Assembly: GCA_030729445.1 (NCBI GenBank)
Contig: JANQXJ010000159.1
Location: 1 to 19,259 of the forward strand
Reading direction: 5' to 3'
Origin: Limnohabitans sp.
GTDB taxonomy: Bacteria > Pseudomonadota > Gammaproteobacteria > Burkholderiales > Burkholderiaceae_C
DNA length: 19,259 nucleotides
Part shown: piece by piece, positions 1 through 6,504 of the stretch
How positions within the stretch are numbered: position 1 is the first letter of the stretch
Layout: each line of letters begins with the position of its first letter
Translations under genes and position numbers: made by a program
Notes under the pieces: generated by a model
The model's input: only the letters and a program-made list of their open reading frames with translations
Told to the model about the DNA's origin: nothing
Databases searched by the model: none

Positions 1-741
1 GACTTCGAAAAAGCCAAGGACAAGATCCTGATGGGCCCCGAGCGCAAGAGCATGGTCATGCCCGAGGAAGAGCGCCGCAACACGGCTTACCACGAAGCAG
101 GTCACGCGCTCATTGGCAATTTGCTGCCCAAGTGTGATCCGGTGCACAAGGTCACCATCATTCCCCGTGGCCGAGCTCTGGGCGTGACGATGAGCTTGCC
201 TGAGAAAGACCGCTACAGCTACGACAAGGAGTTCATGCTCAACCAGATCAGCATGCTGTTTGGTGGGCGGATTGCCGAAGAGGTCTTCATGAACCAGATG
301 ACCACCGGTGCCAGCAACGACTTCGAGCGGGCCACCTCCATTGCCCGCGACATGGTCATGCGTTATGGCATGACCGATGCACTTGGGCCGATGGTCTATG
401 CTGAAAACGAAGGTGAAGTGTTCTTGGGCCGCTCGGTCACCAAAACAACCAACATGAGCGAGTCCACCATGCAAAAGGTGGACTTGGAAGTGCGCCGCAT
501 CATCGACGAGCAGTACAGTCTTGCACGTCGTTTGATTGAGGAACACAGTGCCCAGATGCACGCGATGGCCAAGGCCTTGCTCGAGTGGGAAACCATCGAC
601 AAAGATCAGATCGCCGACATCATGGCAGGCCGTGATCCTTTGCCTCCCAAGGACTGGACACCCCGCACTCCACCTACAGATGGCGGCCAGGGCGGCGGGA
701 CACCCTCGGTTCAACCGGAACCTGCCACCACAGCGGCTTGA
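1..741 (+). CDS. ftsH: ATP-dependent zinc metalloprotease FtsH, C-terminal part (5' truncated by window edge)
   Basis: This is the protease half of FtsH, a membrane-anchored AAA+ protease that degrades misfolded membrane proteins and short-lived regulators. The reading frame is open from base 1, so the membrane segments and AAA ATPase lie upstream of the window. The M41 zinc site HEAGH is encoded at 91-105, and the distal Asp ligand lies in GASNDFERAT (Asp codon 319-321). The typical LFGGRIAEE and MVMRYGM segments follow. The protein ends in a Gly/Pro/Thr-rich tail of about 25 residues, probably disordered, which is common in FtsH. A perfect terminator follows the stop, so ftsH transcription probably ends before folP. 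Family assignment is essentially certain. The ATG at 31 is internal and is not the start. Confidence 0.97.
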   Translation, partial: DFEKAKDKILMGPERKSMVMPEEERRNTAYHEAGHALIGNLLPKCDPVHKVTIIPRGRALGVTMSLPEKDRYSYDKEFMLNQISMLFGGRIAEEVFMNQMTTGASNDFERATSIARDMVMRYGMTDALGPMVYAENEGEVFLGRSVTKTTNMSESTMQKVDLEVRRIIDEQYSLARRLIEEHSAQMHAMAKALLEWETIDKDQIADIMAGRDPLPPKDWTPRTPPTDGGQGGGTPSVQPEPATTAA

Positions 742-762
742 TTTTTCAAGCACTGTTCAATC

Positions 763-787
763 AACGGGGCCGTCTGGCCCCGTTTTT
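763..787 (+). terminator. Intrinsic terminator after ftsH
   Basis: A 9-base perfect inverted repeat (763-771 AACGGGGCC, 776-784 GGCCCCGTT) with a 4-base GTCT loop runs directly into a T-tract ending at 787. It lies 21 bases after the ftsH stop and 15 bases before the folP start. This is a textbook Rho-independent terminator. It implies that folP is transcribed by partial read-through or from a promoter I could not identify. Confidence 0.9.
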
Positions 788-802
788 CATGGAAGCCAGC
801 TG

Positions 803-1687
803 ATGGACCCTCAACTTCATCGCCCCGATGCCCCTTTGCGTTGGCAAACCACACGTTTTGATTTGGACCTGTCTCGGCCCCAAATCATGGGCATCGTCAA
901 CCTGACGCCAGACTCTTTTTCCGATGGTGGGCAATGCTTTGACACCGCTGCTGCCTTGCGCCACGCGGAGCAACTGTTGCGCGATGGCGCCGATATTCTG
1001 GATGTGGGCGCAGAGTCCACACGTCCGGGCGCGGAGGTGGTGCCACTGGCGCAGGAGCTGGCCCGGCTGGCGCCTTTTTTGCGAGAGGCGGTGCGTTGGC
1101 AGGTTCCCATCTCCGTGGACACGTACAAGCCCGAAGTGATGCAATCCGTGCTGGATGGTGGGGTGGACATCATCAACGATGTTTGGGCCTTGCGCCAACC
1201 AGGGGCTGAGCAGGTGGTGGCCGCCCATCCGGCCTGCGGTGTTTGCCTGATGCACATGCACCGTGACCCACAGACCATGCAAACCGAACCCATGACGGGC
1301 GACGTCTTGAGTGCAGTGGAAACTTTTTTGCGTGAGCGCTTGGACACACTGCTGAGCTTGGGCGTGTCTTTGTCCCGATTGGTGGTGGATCCCGGCATTG
1401 GTTTTGGCAAAACGGTGGCGCAAAATTTCCAATTGCTCGCGTTCCAGGCCGATTTGTTAGGTTTGGGCTGCCCCGTTCTGGCGGGTTGGTCCCGAAAGTC
1501 GGCGTTGGGTGCAGCACTTTCCCATGATGGGCAAGCACCAGCGCCTGCACAGCGGCAAGTGGCCAGTGTGGCGGCAGCCCTTTTGGCGGTTGAACGTGGG
1601 GCCTCGGTGGTGCGGGTGCACGATGTCAAAGAAACCGCCGAGGCCATTCAGATTTGGCGCACCATGCATCAGCACGCTGGAGCGTGA
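803..1687 (+). CDS. folP: Dihydropteroate synthase
   Basis: FolP condenses p-aminobenzoate with 6-hydroxymethyl-7,8-dihydropterin diphosphate to give dihydropteroate in cytosolic folate synthesis; it is the sulfonamide target. The 294-residue product is close to the usual 280-300. TIM-barrel motifs appear in order: IMGIVNLTPDSFSDGG (28-43), DILDVGAESTRPGA, PISVDTYKPEV, DIINDV, LVVDPGIGFGKT and GWSRKS (Arg231, Lys232), the last binding pterin and phosphate. ATG 803 is chosen because GGAAG at 791-795 sits 7 bases upstream. The frame is open further upstream, but that stretch would overlap the end of ftsH and is not FolP-like. The gene lies between ftsH and glmM, the usual order in proteobacteria. 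Confidence 0.96.
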   Translation: MDPQLHRPDAPLRWQTTRFDLDLSRPQIMGIVNLTPDSFSDGGQCFDTAAALRHAEQLLRDGADILDVGAESTRPGAEVVPLAQELARLAPFLREAVRWQVPISVDTYKPEVMQSVLDGGVDIINDVWALRQPGAEQVVAAHPACGVCLMHMHRDPQTMQTEPMTGDVLSAVETFLRERLDTLLSLGVSLSRLVVDPGIGFGKTVAQNFQLLAFQADLLGLGCPVLAGWSRKSALGAALSHDGQAPAPAQRQVASVAAALLAVERGASVVRVHDVKETAEAIQIWRTMHQHAGA

Positions 1688-1690
1688 TGA

Positions 1691-1713
1691 GACACGAAGT
1701 GTCCGATGGACAC
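1691..1713. repeat. Overlapping inverted repeats in the folP-glmM gap
   Basis: GACAC-GAA-GTGTC (1691-1703) and GTGTCC-GAT-GGACAC (1699-1713) share their middle arm, so only one of the two hairpins can form at a time. The gap is 89 bases and this is the only structure I see in it. No T-run follows, so it is not an intrinsic terminator. It could be an operator with three half-sites or a small RNA switch, or it may be chance, because the stems are only 5-6 bases. Confidence 0.35.
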
Positions 1714-1738
1714 AGCGATCAGCGTTGGGTTGGAGGGC

Positions 1739-1744
1739 TAAAAT
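1739..1744 (+). promoter_or_regulatory. Candidate -10 box for glmM
   Basis: TAAAAT lies 32 bases before the glmM start. No convincing -35 hexamer is seen 16-18 bases upstream, so the call is weak. It is listed because glmM sits 89 bases behind folP and may have its own promoter. Confidence 0.25.
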
Positions 1745-1776
1745 CCACACCCTTATTAAAAAAATCAGGAGTTTTC

Positions 1777-3105
1777 ATGGCGCGGCAATATTTCGGCACA
1801 GATGGCATCCGTGGCACAGTCGGTCAGAGTCCCATCACCCCCGATTTCATTCTGCGGTTAGCGCATGCCGTTGGCCGAGTGTTGAAGGCGCAGGAAGCCC
1901 ATCCGACCGTATTGATTGGCAAAGACACCCGCATCTCAGGCTACATGCTCGAAAGTGCATTGGAGTCGGGCTTCAATTCTGCGGGTGTCGATGTGGTGTT
2001 GCTGGGGCCAGTGCCGACACCTGCGGTGGCTTACTTGACGCGTGCACAGCGTGCATCCTTGGGGGTGGTGATCAGCGCGAGCCACAACCCGTTTGCAGAC
2101 AACGGCATCAAGTTCTTCAGTGCCCAAGGACAAAAGTTAACGGATGCTTGGGAAGAGGCTGTGGAGGCGGCTTTGTTGGAAGACCCCGTCTGGGTGGATT
2201 CTGCTGCTTTGGGCAAAACCCGGCGTCTGGACGATGCAGCAGGCCGGTACATTGAGTTTTGCAAGAGCACTTTCTCAAACGATCTGACCCTTAAGGGCCT
2301 GAAAATCGTGGTGGACGCAGCGCATGGCGCGGCCTATCAAATCGCGCCCAAGGTGTTTCATGAATTGGGTGCAGAGGTCATTGCCATGGGTTGTTCTCCC
2401 GATGGTTTGAACATCAACAAAGGCGTCGGGGCCACCCATCCTGAAGCCTTGGTCCAGGCTGTCAAGGACCACCGGGCTGATTACGGCATTGCCCTGGATG
2501 GGGATGCCGACCGCCTGCAGTTTGTGGACGCGACCGGGCGTCTCTTTAATGGCGATGAGTTGCTGTACCTCATGGTCGCAGACCGCCTGGCCCGTGACGA
2601 AGCTGTGCCAGGAGCTGTCGGCACTTTGATGACCAACTTGGCGGTGGAGGTGGCGCTCAAGCAGCGCGGCGTCCAGTTTGTTCGGGCCAAAGTGGGTGAC
2701 CGGTATGTGCTGGAGGTGTTGCACGACAAAGGCTGGCTTCTGGGCGGTGAGGGTTCGGGCCACTTGCTGGCCCTGGACAAGCACACCACCGGTGACGGCC
2801 TGGTCAGTGCACTGCAGGTTTTGCAGGCCTGTGTGGGCAGCGGCCAGACCATGGCGCAGTTGCTGGAGGGCATCACGCTGTTCCCTCAAACCCTGATCAA
2901 TGTGCGCTTGAAGCCCGGTTTCGACTGGCAAGTCCACCAGCCTTTGTGGGACGCCACGCGTGCCGCAGAGGCCGAGTTGGCCGATTCGGGGCGGGTGTTG
3001 ATCCGGGCCAGCGGGACGGAGCCACTGGTTCGTGTCATGGTCGAAGCTCGGGATGCCAACCAGGCCAGAGCGTGCGCTGAACGCATCGCAGCCACTCTGG
3101 CTTGA
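1777..3105 (+). CDS. glmM: Phosphoglucosamine mutase
   Basis: GlmM converts glucosamine-6-phosphate to glucosamine-1-phosphate, feeding UDP-GlcNAc for peptidoglycan and LPS. The 442-residue protein matches the usual 445. It opens with the typical YFGTDGIRG. The phosphoserine active site is SASHNP with Ser102, the same number as in E. coli. The metal loop is DGDADR (Asp241, Asp243, Asp245), the sugar loop is GGEGSGH, and the C-terminal phosphate site is RASGTEPLVRVM. ATG 1777 is chosen because AGGAG (1767-1771) lies 5 bases upstream and the conserved N-terminus starts there; upstream in-frame ATGs would run into folP. The gene is convergent with ppsR with a gap of only 9 bases and no visible terminator between them. 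Confidence 0.97.
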   Translation: MARQYFGTDGIRGTVGQSPITPDFILRLAHAVGRVLKAQEAHPTVLIGKDTRISGYMLESALESGFNSAGVDVVLLGPVPTPAVAYLTRAQRASLGVVISASHNPFADNGIKFFSAQGQKLTDAWEEAVEAALLEDPVWVDSAALGKTRRLDDAAGRYIEFCKSTFSNDLTLKGLKIVVDAAHGAAYQIAPKVFHELGAEVIAMGCSPDGLNINKGVGATHPEALVQAVKDHRADYGIALDGDADRLQFVDATGRLFNGDELLYLMVADRLARDEAVPGAVGTLMTNLAVEVALKQRGVQFVRAKVGDRYVLEVLHDKGWLLGGEGSGHLLALDKHTTGDGLVSALQVLQACVGSGQTMAQLLEGITLFPQTLINVRLKPGFDWQVHQPLWDATRAAEAELADSGRVLIRASGTEPLVRVMVEARDANQARACAERIAATLA

Positions 3106-3114
3106 AGACTTTAT

Positions 3115-3936
3115 TCAGTAAATCAAGCGCTCAGGTTTGATTTCCTGAAGGATCGTGGTCGCGATCTCTTCGATCGATTTGGTCGTGGTCGACAGCCATC
3201 GGATGCCGGAGCGGCGCATCATGGCTTCGGCTTCTGAGACCTCCATGCGGCAGTTTTCAATGCTCGCGTAGCGTGAATTGGGCCTGCGCTCGGCGCGGAT
3301 CTCGGCCAATCGGTCCGGGTGAATGCTCAGACCAAAGATTTTTTGGCGGTGCGGCACCAAGGCGGGGGGCAATTGCCTACGGTCAAAATCTTCCGGAATC
3401 AGAGGGTAGTTGGCCGCTTTGAGGCCATGTTGCATGGCCAGGTACAAACTGGTCGGGGTTTTGCCGCTGCGACTCACGCCGACCAAAATCACCTCAGCGG
3501 ACTCCAAGTCGCGGTTGGATTGACCATCGTCATGCGCCAGTGAGAAGTTGATGGCCTCGATGCGATCGTGGTATTCCTTGCTTTTGCTGACATCCGAAAA
3601 ACGACCCACCCGGTGGTGCGACTTGATGCCGAGCTCGGCTTCCAGCGGGTTGACGAAGGTGCCAAACATGTCGAGCAACATGCCTTGGCAGTGTTCTTGC
3701 AGCACTTTGAGCACGTCCATGTTCACCAAGGTGGTGAACACAATGGGTTTGGTCCCCTCTGTTTCTGCCGTGTGGTTGATCTGCCGGACCGCTTGGTGCG
3801 CTTTGTCGATGGTGTCGGTGAAGGGCAATCGCACATGGCGTGACTTCATGTCGAACTGGGCAAGAATGGCGTTGCCAAAAGTCTCGGCTGTGATGCCGGT
3901 GCCGTCAGAGACGAAAAATACAGTGCGTTTGGGCAT
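3115..3936 (-). CDS. ppsR: Phosphoenolpyruvate synthase regulatory protein (bifunctional kinase/pyrophosphorylase, DUF299)
   Basis: The 273-residue protein belongs to the PSRP (DUF299) family. It inactivates PEP synthase by ADP-dependent phosphorylation of a threonine next to the catalytic histidine, and reactivates it by phosphate-dependent removal. It opens with the family signature FFVSDGTGITAE (7-18). The P-loop is GVSRSGKT (153-160), and the conserved AINFSLAHDDG lies at 128-138. Length matches the E. coli protein (277). The gene is divergent from ppsA, its expected target, with 145 bases between starts, which supports the PEP-synthase type over the PPDK-regulating paralog. No strong Shine-Dalgarno is visible before the start; only a weak ACAAG is present. 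Confidence 0.95.
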   Translation of the reverse strand: MPKRTVFFVSDGTGITAETFGNAILAQFDMKSRHVRLPFTDTIDKAHQAVRQINHTAETEGTKPIVFTTLVNMDVLKVLQEHCQGMLLDMFGTFVNPLEAELGIKSHHRVGRFSDVSKSKEYHDRIEAINFSLAHDDGQSNRDLESAEVILVGVSRSGKTPTSLYLAMQHGLKAANYPLIPEDFDRRQLPPALVPHRQKIFGLSIHPDRLAEIRAERRPNSRYASIENCRMEVSEAEAMMRRSGIRWLSTTTKSIEEIATTILQEIKPERLIY

Positions 3937-3954
3937 GCTTGTAATTTATTTCAA

Positions 3955-3982
3955 ATGACGGGGTCAACAAGACCCCTAAAAT
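3955..3982 (+). promoter_or_regulatory. Candidate ppsA promoter
   Basis: ATGACG (3955-3960; 4 of 6 matches to TTGACA) and TAAAAT (3977-3982) are separated by 16 bases. Transcription would start near 3989, giving a leader of about 90 bases before ppsA. The call is from hexamer matching only. The inverted repeat at 3960-3976 fills the spacer exactly, which increases my interest in the site. Confidence 0.4.
3960..3976. promoter_or_regulatory. Operator-like inverted repeat between ppsR and ppsA
   Basis: GGGGTC-AACAA-GACCCC is a perfect 6-base inverted repeat with a 5-base centre, in the divergent control region. It fills the -35/-10 spacer of the candidate ppsA promoter. It resembles the binding site of a dimeric repressor or activator. 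I do not recognise the motif as the site of a known regulator. It could also fold as a short hairpin in an RNA read towards ppsR. Confidence 0.45.
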
Positions 3983-3989
3983 CAGTCAA

Positions 3990-3998
3990 TTATCCACA
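3990..3998 (+). promoter_or_regulatory. Exact DnaA-box sequence in the ppsR/ppsA control region
   Basis: TTATCCACA matches the strict DnaA box in all 9 positions and falls at the predicted start of the ppsA transcript. The match is direct; DnaA binding here is inference. A second exact copy, also followed by GC, lies before dnaB at 10264-10272. Confidence 0.4.
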
Positions 3999-4081
3999 GC
4001 TGTTCGCTCGGGGTTCCATCAAAAGAACAACAAAACCCTGCGCAGCGCTCTGGAGCCCGGTTTTAACTTTGGAGCTTTAGC

Positions 4082-6472
4082 ATGTCTGACCTTTTTAACG
4101 AGACCGCCTTGGTCGTTCCCTTTGAGCTGTTGCGCATGACCGACGTCGAGTCGGTCGGTGGCAAAAACGCCAGCTTGGGGGAGATGATTTCCCAGCTGCC
4201 TTCGGGCGTTCGGGTGCCCACGGGCTTTGCCACCACTGCCCACGCTTTTCGCCAGTTTTTGGCATTTGGCGGTTTGACCGAGCGCATCAATGCCCGTTTG
4301 GATGCTTTGGACACCGAGGACGTGCGTGCTTTGGCCGCAGCGGGGGCTGAAATCCGCGCCATGGTCGAGGCCCAGCCTTTCCCGGCCGATCTGGAGCAGG
4401 CCATTCGCGAAGCCTTTGTGCGCCTGCAGGGCAGCAACACCGAGGCTTCGTTTGCGGTGCGCTCCTCGGCCACCGCCGAAGACTTGCCCGACGCCTCTTT
4501 TGCCGGACAACAAGAGACTTTCTTGAATGTGGTCGGCATCGAGGACGTGCTGCACAAGATGAAAGAGGTCTTTGCCTCTTTGTACAACGACCGCGCCATC
4601 AGCTACCGCGTCCACAAAGGATTCGCGCATGCGGACGTGGCCTTGTCCGCTGGCGTGCAGCGCATGGTGCGCTCTGATCTGGGTGCGGCGGGCGTCATGT
4701 TCACCATCGACACCGAATCTGGTTTTGAAGACGTGGTGTTCATCACCTCCAGCTACGGCCTGGGCGAAACGGTGGTGCAGGGTGCCGTGAACCCCGACGA
4801 GTTTTATGTTCACAAACCCATGCTGGCCGCTGGCAAGCGCTGCGTGATCCGCCGTAATCTGGGCTCTAAGCTGATCGAAATGGTGTTCGCGAGCCCAGAA
4901 GAAAAAGCTGCCTCGGGCAAGCTGGTCAAAACCACCGACGTGCCCACCGAACTGCGCAACCGCTACAGCCTGACCGATGACGAGGTCGAGCAACTGGCCC
5001 GCTATGCGGTGGTCATCGAGCAGCATTACGGCCGACCCATGGACATCGAATGGGGCAAAGATGGCACCGACGGCTTGCTGTACATCTTGCAAGCCCGCCC
5101 TGAAACCGTGAAAAGCCAGGCCAAAGGAACGCCTGAGCTGCGTTACAAGCTCAAAGGTAAAAGCACCATCCTGGCCGAGGGCAGGGCGATTGGCCAAAAG
5201 ATCGGCACCGGGCCGGTGCGCTTGGTGCACAACATCAGCGAAATGGACAAGGTTCAGGCCGGCGATGTGCTGGTGACGGACATGACCGACCCCAACTGGG
5301 AGCCGGTGATGAAGCGTGCCAGCGCCATCGTCACCAACCGGGGCGGGCGCACGTGCCACGCCGCCATCATTGCCCGCGAGCTGGGCATTCCGGCGGTGGT
5401 GGGTTGCGGCAATGCCACAGAGCAACTGACCGAAGGCACCTTGGTGACCGTGAGCTGCGCCGAGGGTGACACTGGCCACATTTACGACGGTTTGCTGGAA
5501 ACTGAGATCAGCGAGATCCAACGCGGCGTGCTGCCCGAGATCAAAACCAAGATCATGATGAACGTGGGCAACCCCCAGCTGGCCTTTGACTTTGCCCAGC
5601 TGCCCAATGCCGGTGTGGGCTTGGCGCGTTTGGAATTCATCATCAACAACAACATTGGTGTGCACCCCAAGGCGATCTTGGATTACCCCGCCATCGATGC
5701 CGACTTGAAGAAAGCCGTTGAATCGGTGGCTCGTGGCCATGCGTCTCCTCGCGCTTTTTATGTGGACAAGGTGGCCGAAGGCGTGGCCAGCATCGCCGCC
5801 GCTTTCTGGCCCAAGCCGGTCATCGTGCGTTTGTCCGACTTCAAGAGCAACGAATACCGCAAACTGATCGGTGGCAGCCGATATGAACCGGAAGAAGAAA
5901 ATCCGATGCTGGGTTTCCGAGGCGCTGCCCGTTACATCAGCGCAGACTTTGGCGAAGCCTTTGCCATGGAATGCGAAGCCCTCAAACGCGTGCGTGGCGA
6001 GATGGGCCTGACCAACGTGCAGATCATGGTGCCTTTTGTGCGCACTTTGGGTCAAGCCAAAAAGGTCACCCAGTTGCTGGCCAGTCAAGGCCTTCGCCGA
6101 GGCGAAGAGGGTCTCAAAGTGATCATGATGTGCGAGGTGCCCAGCAACGCCATTCTGGCCGAGCAGTTCCTCGAGTTCTTTGATGGCTTCTCGATCGGCT
6201 CGAACGACCTGACGCAGCTGACTTTGGGCCTGGACCGCGACTCCGGCATGGAGTTGCTGGCCGCTGATTTTGACGAGCGCGATCCGGCGGTCACCGCCTT
6301 GATCTCCCAAGCCATACAAGCCTGTTTGGCCCAGGGCAAATACATCGGCATTTGTGGCCAGGGTCCCTCAGACCATCCGGACTTTGCGCATTGGTTGATG
6401 GACCAGGGCATCAGCTCAATTTCGCTGAACCCTGACACCGTCATCGAGACCTGGACCAACCTGGGGCGCTGA
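4082..6472 (+). CDS. ppsA: Phosphoenolpyruvate synthase (pyruvate, water dikinase)
   Basis: PpsA makes PEP, AMP and phosphate from pyruvate and ATP, the entry step of gluconeogenesis from C3 acids. The 796 residues match the E. coli length (792). The order is: N-terminal ATP-binding domain with VGGKNASLGEM near residue 25 and RSSATAEDLPDASFAGQQET (127-146); swivelling phosphohistidine domain with GGRTCHAAIIARELGIPAVVG, His426 catalytic; PEP/pyruvate-binding barrel with GLARLEFIINN, GSNDLTQL and GICGQGPSDHP (Cys758, the catalytic acid position). Thr424, two residues before His426, fits the known PpsR phosphorylation site, and ppsR is divergent next door. GGAG (4071-4074) sits 7 bases before the ATG. 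The symporter gene follows by 32 bases and may be co-transcribed. Confidence 0.98.
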   Translation: MSDLFNETALVVPFELLRMTDVESVGGKNASLGEMISQLPSGVRVPTGFATTAHAFRQFLAFGGLTERINARLDALDTEDVRALAAAGAEIRAMVEAQPFPADLEQAIREAFVRLQGSNTEASFAVRSSATAEDLPDASFAGQQETFLNVVGIEDVLHKMKEVFASLYNDRAISYRVHKGFAHADVALSAGVQRMVRSDLGAAGVMFTIDTESGFEDVVFITSSYGLGETVVQGAVNPDEFYVHKPMLAAGKRCVIRRNLGSKLIEMVFASPEEKAASGKLVKTTDVPTELRNRYSLTDDEVEQLARYAVVIEQHYGRPMDIEWGKDGTDGLLYILQARPETVKSQAKGTPELRYKLKGKSTILAEGRAIGQKIGTGPVRLVHNISEMDKVQAGDVLVTDMTDPNWEPVMKRASAIVTNRGGRTCHAAIIARELGIPAVVGCGNATEQLTEGTLVTVSCAEGDTGHIYDGLLETEISEIQRGVLPEIKTKIMMNVGNPQLAFDFAQLPNAGVGLARLEFIINNNIGVHPKAILDYPAIDADLKKAVESVARGHASPRAFYVDKVAEGVASIAAAFWPKPVIVRLSDFKSNEYRKLIGGSRYEPEEENPMLGFRGAARYISADFGEAFAMECEALKRVRGEMGLTNVQIMVPFVRTLGQAKKVTQLLASQGLRRGEEGLKVIMMCEVPSNAILAEQFLEFFDGFSIGSNDLTQLTLGLDRDSGMELLAADFDERDPAVTALISQAIQACLAQGKYIGICGQGPSDHPDFAHWLMDQGISSISLNPDTVIETWTNLGR

Positions 6473-6504
6473 GCCCGCAGCCCCCACATGATCAGGACCC
6501 TGCG

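Noticed and set aside
3937..3967. A ppsR promoter on the minus strand with TTGACC (3962-3967) as -35
   Set aside because: The matching -10 would lie at 3939-3944, directly against the start codon, leaving no leader, and TTACAA is a poor match.
4019..6319. A 766-codon open frame on the minus strand opposite ppsA
   Set aside because: It mirrors the codon structure of ppsA, is rich in His, Gly and Gln as expected for antisense reading of GC-rich genes, and shows no recognisable domain. The plus-strand gene explains the region fully.
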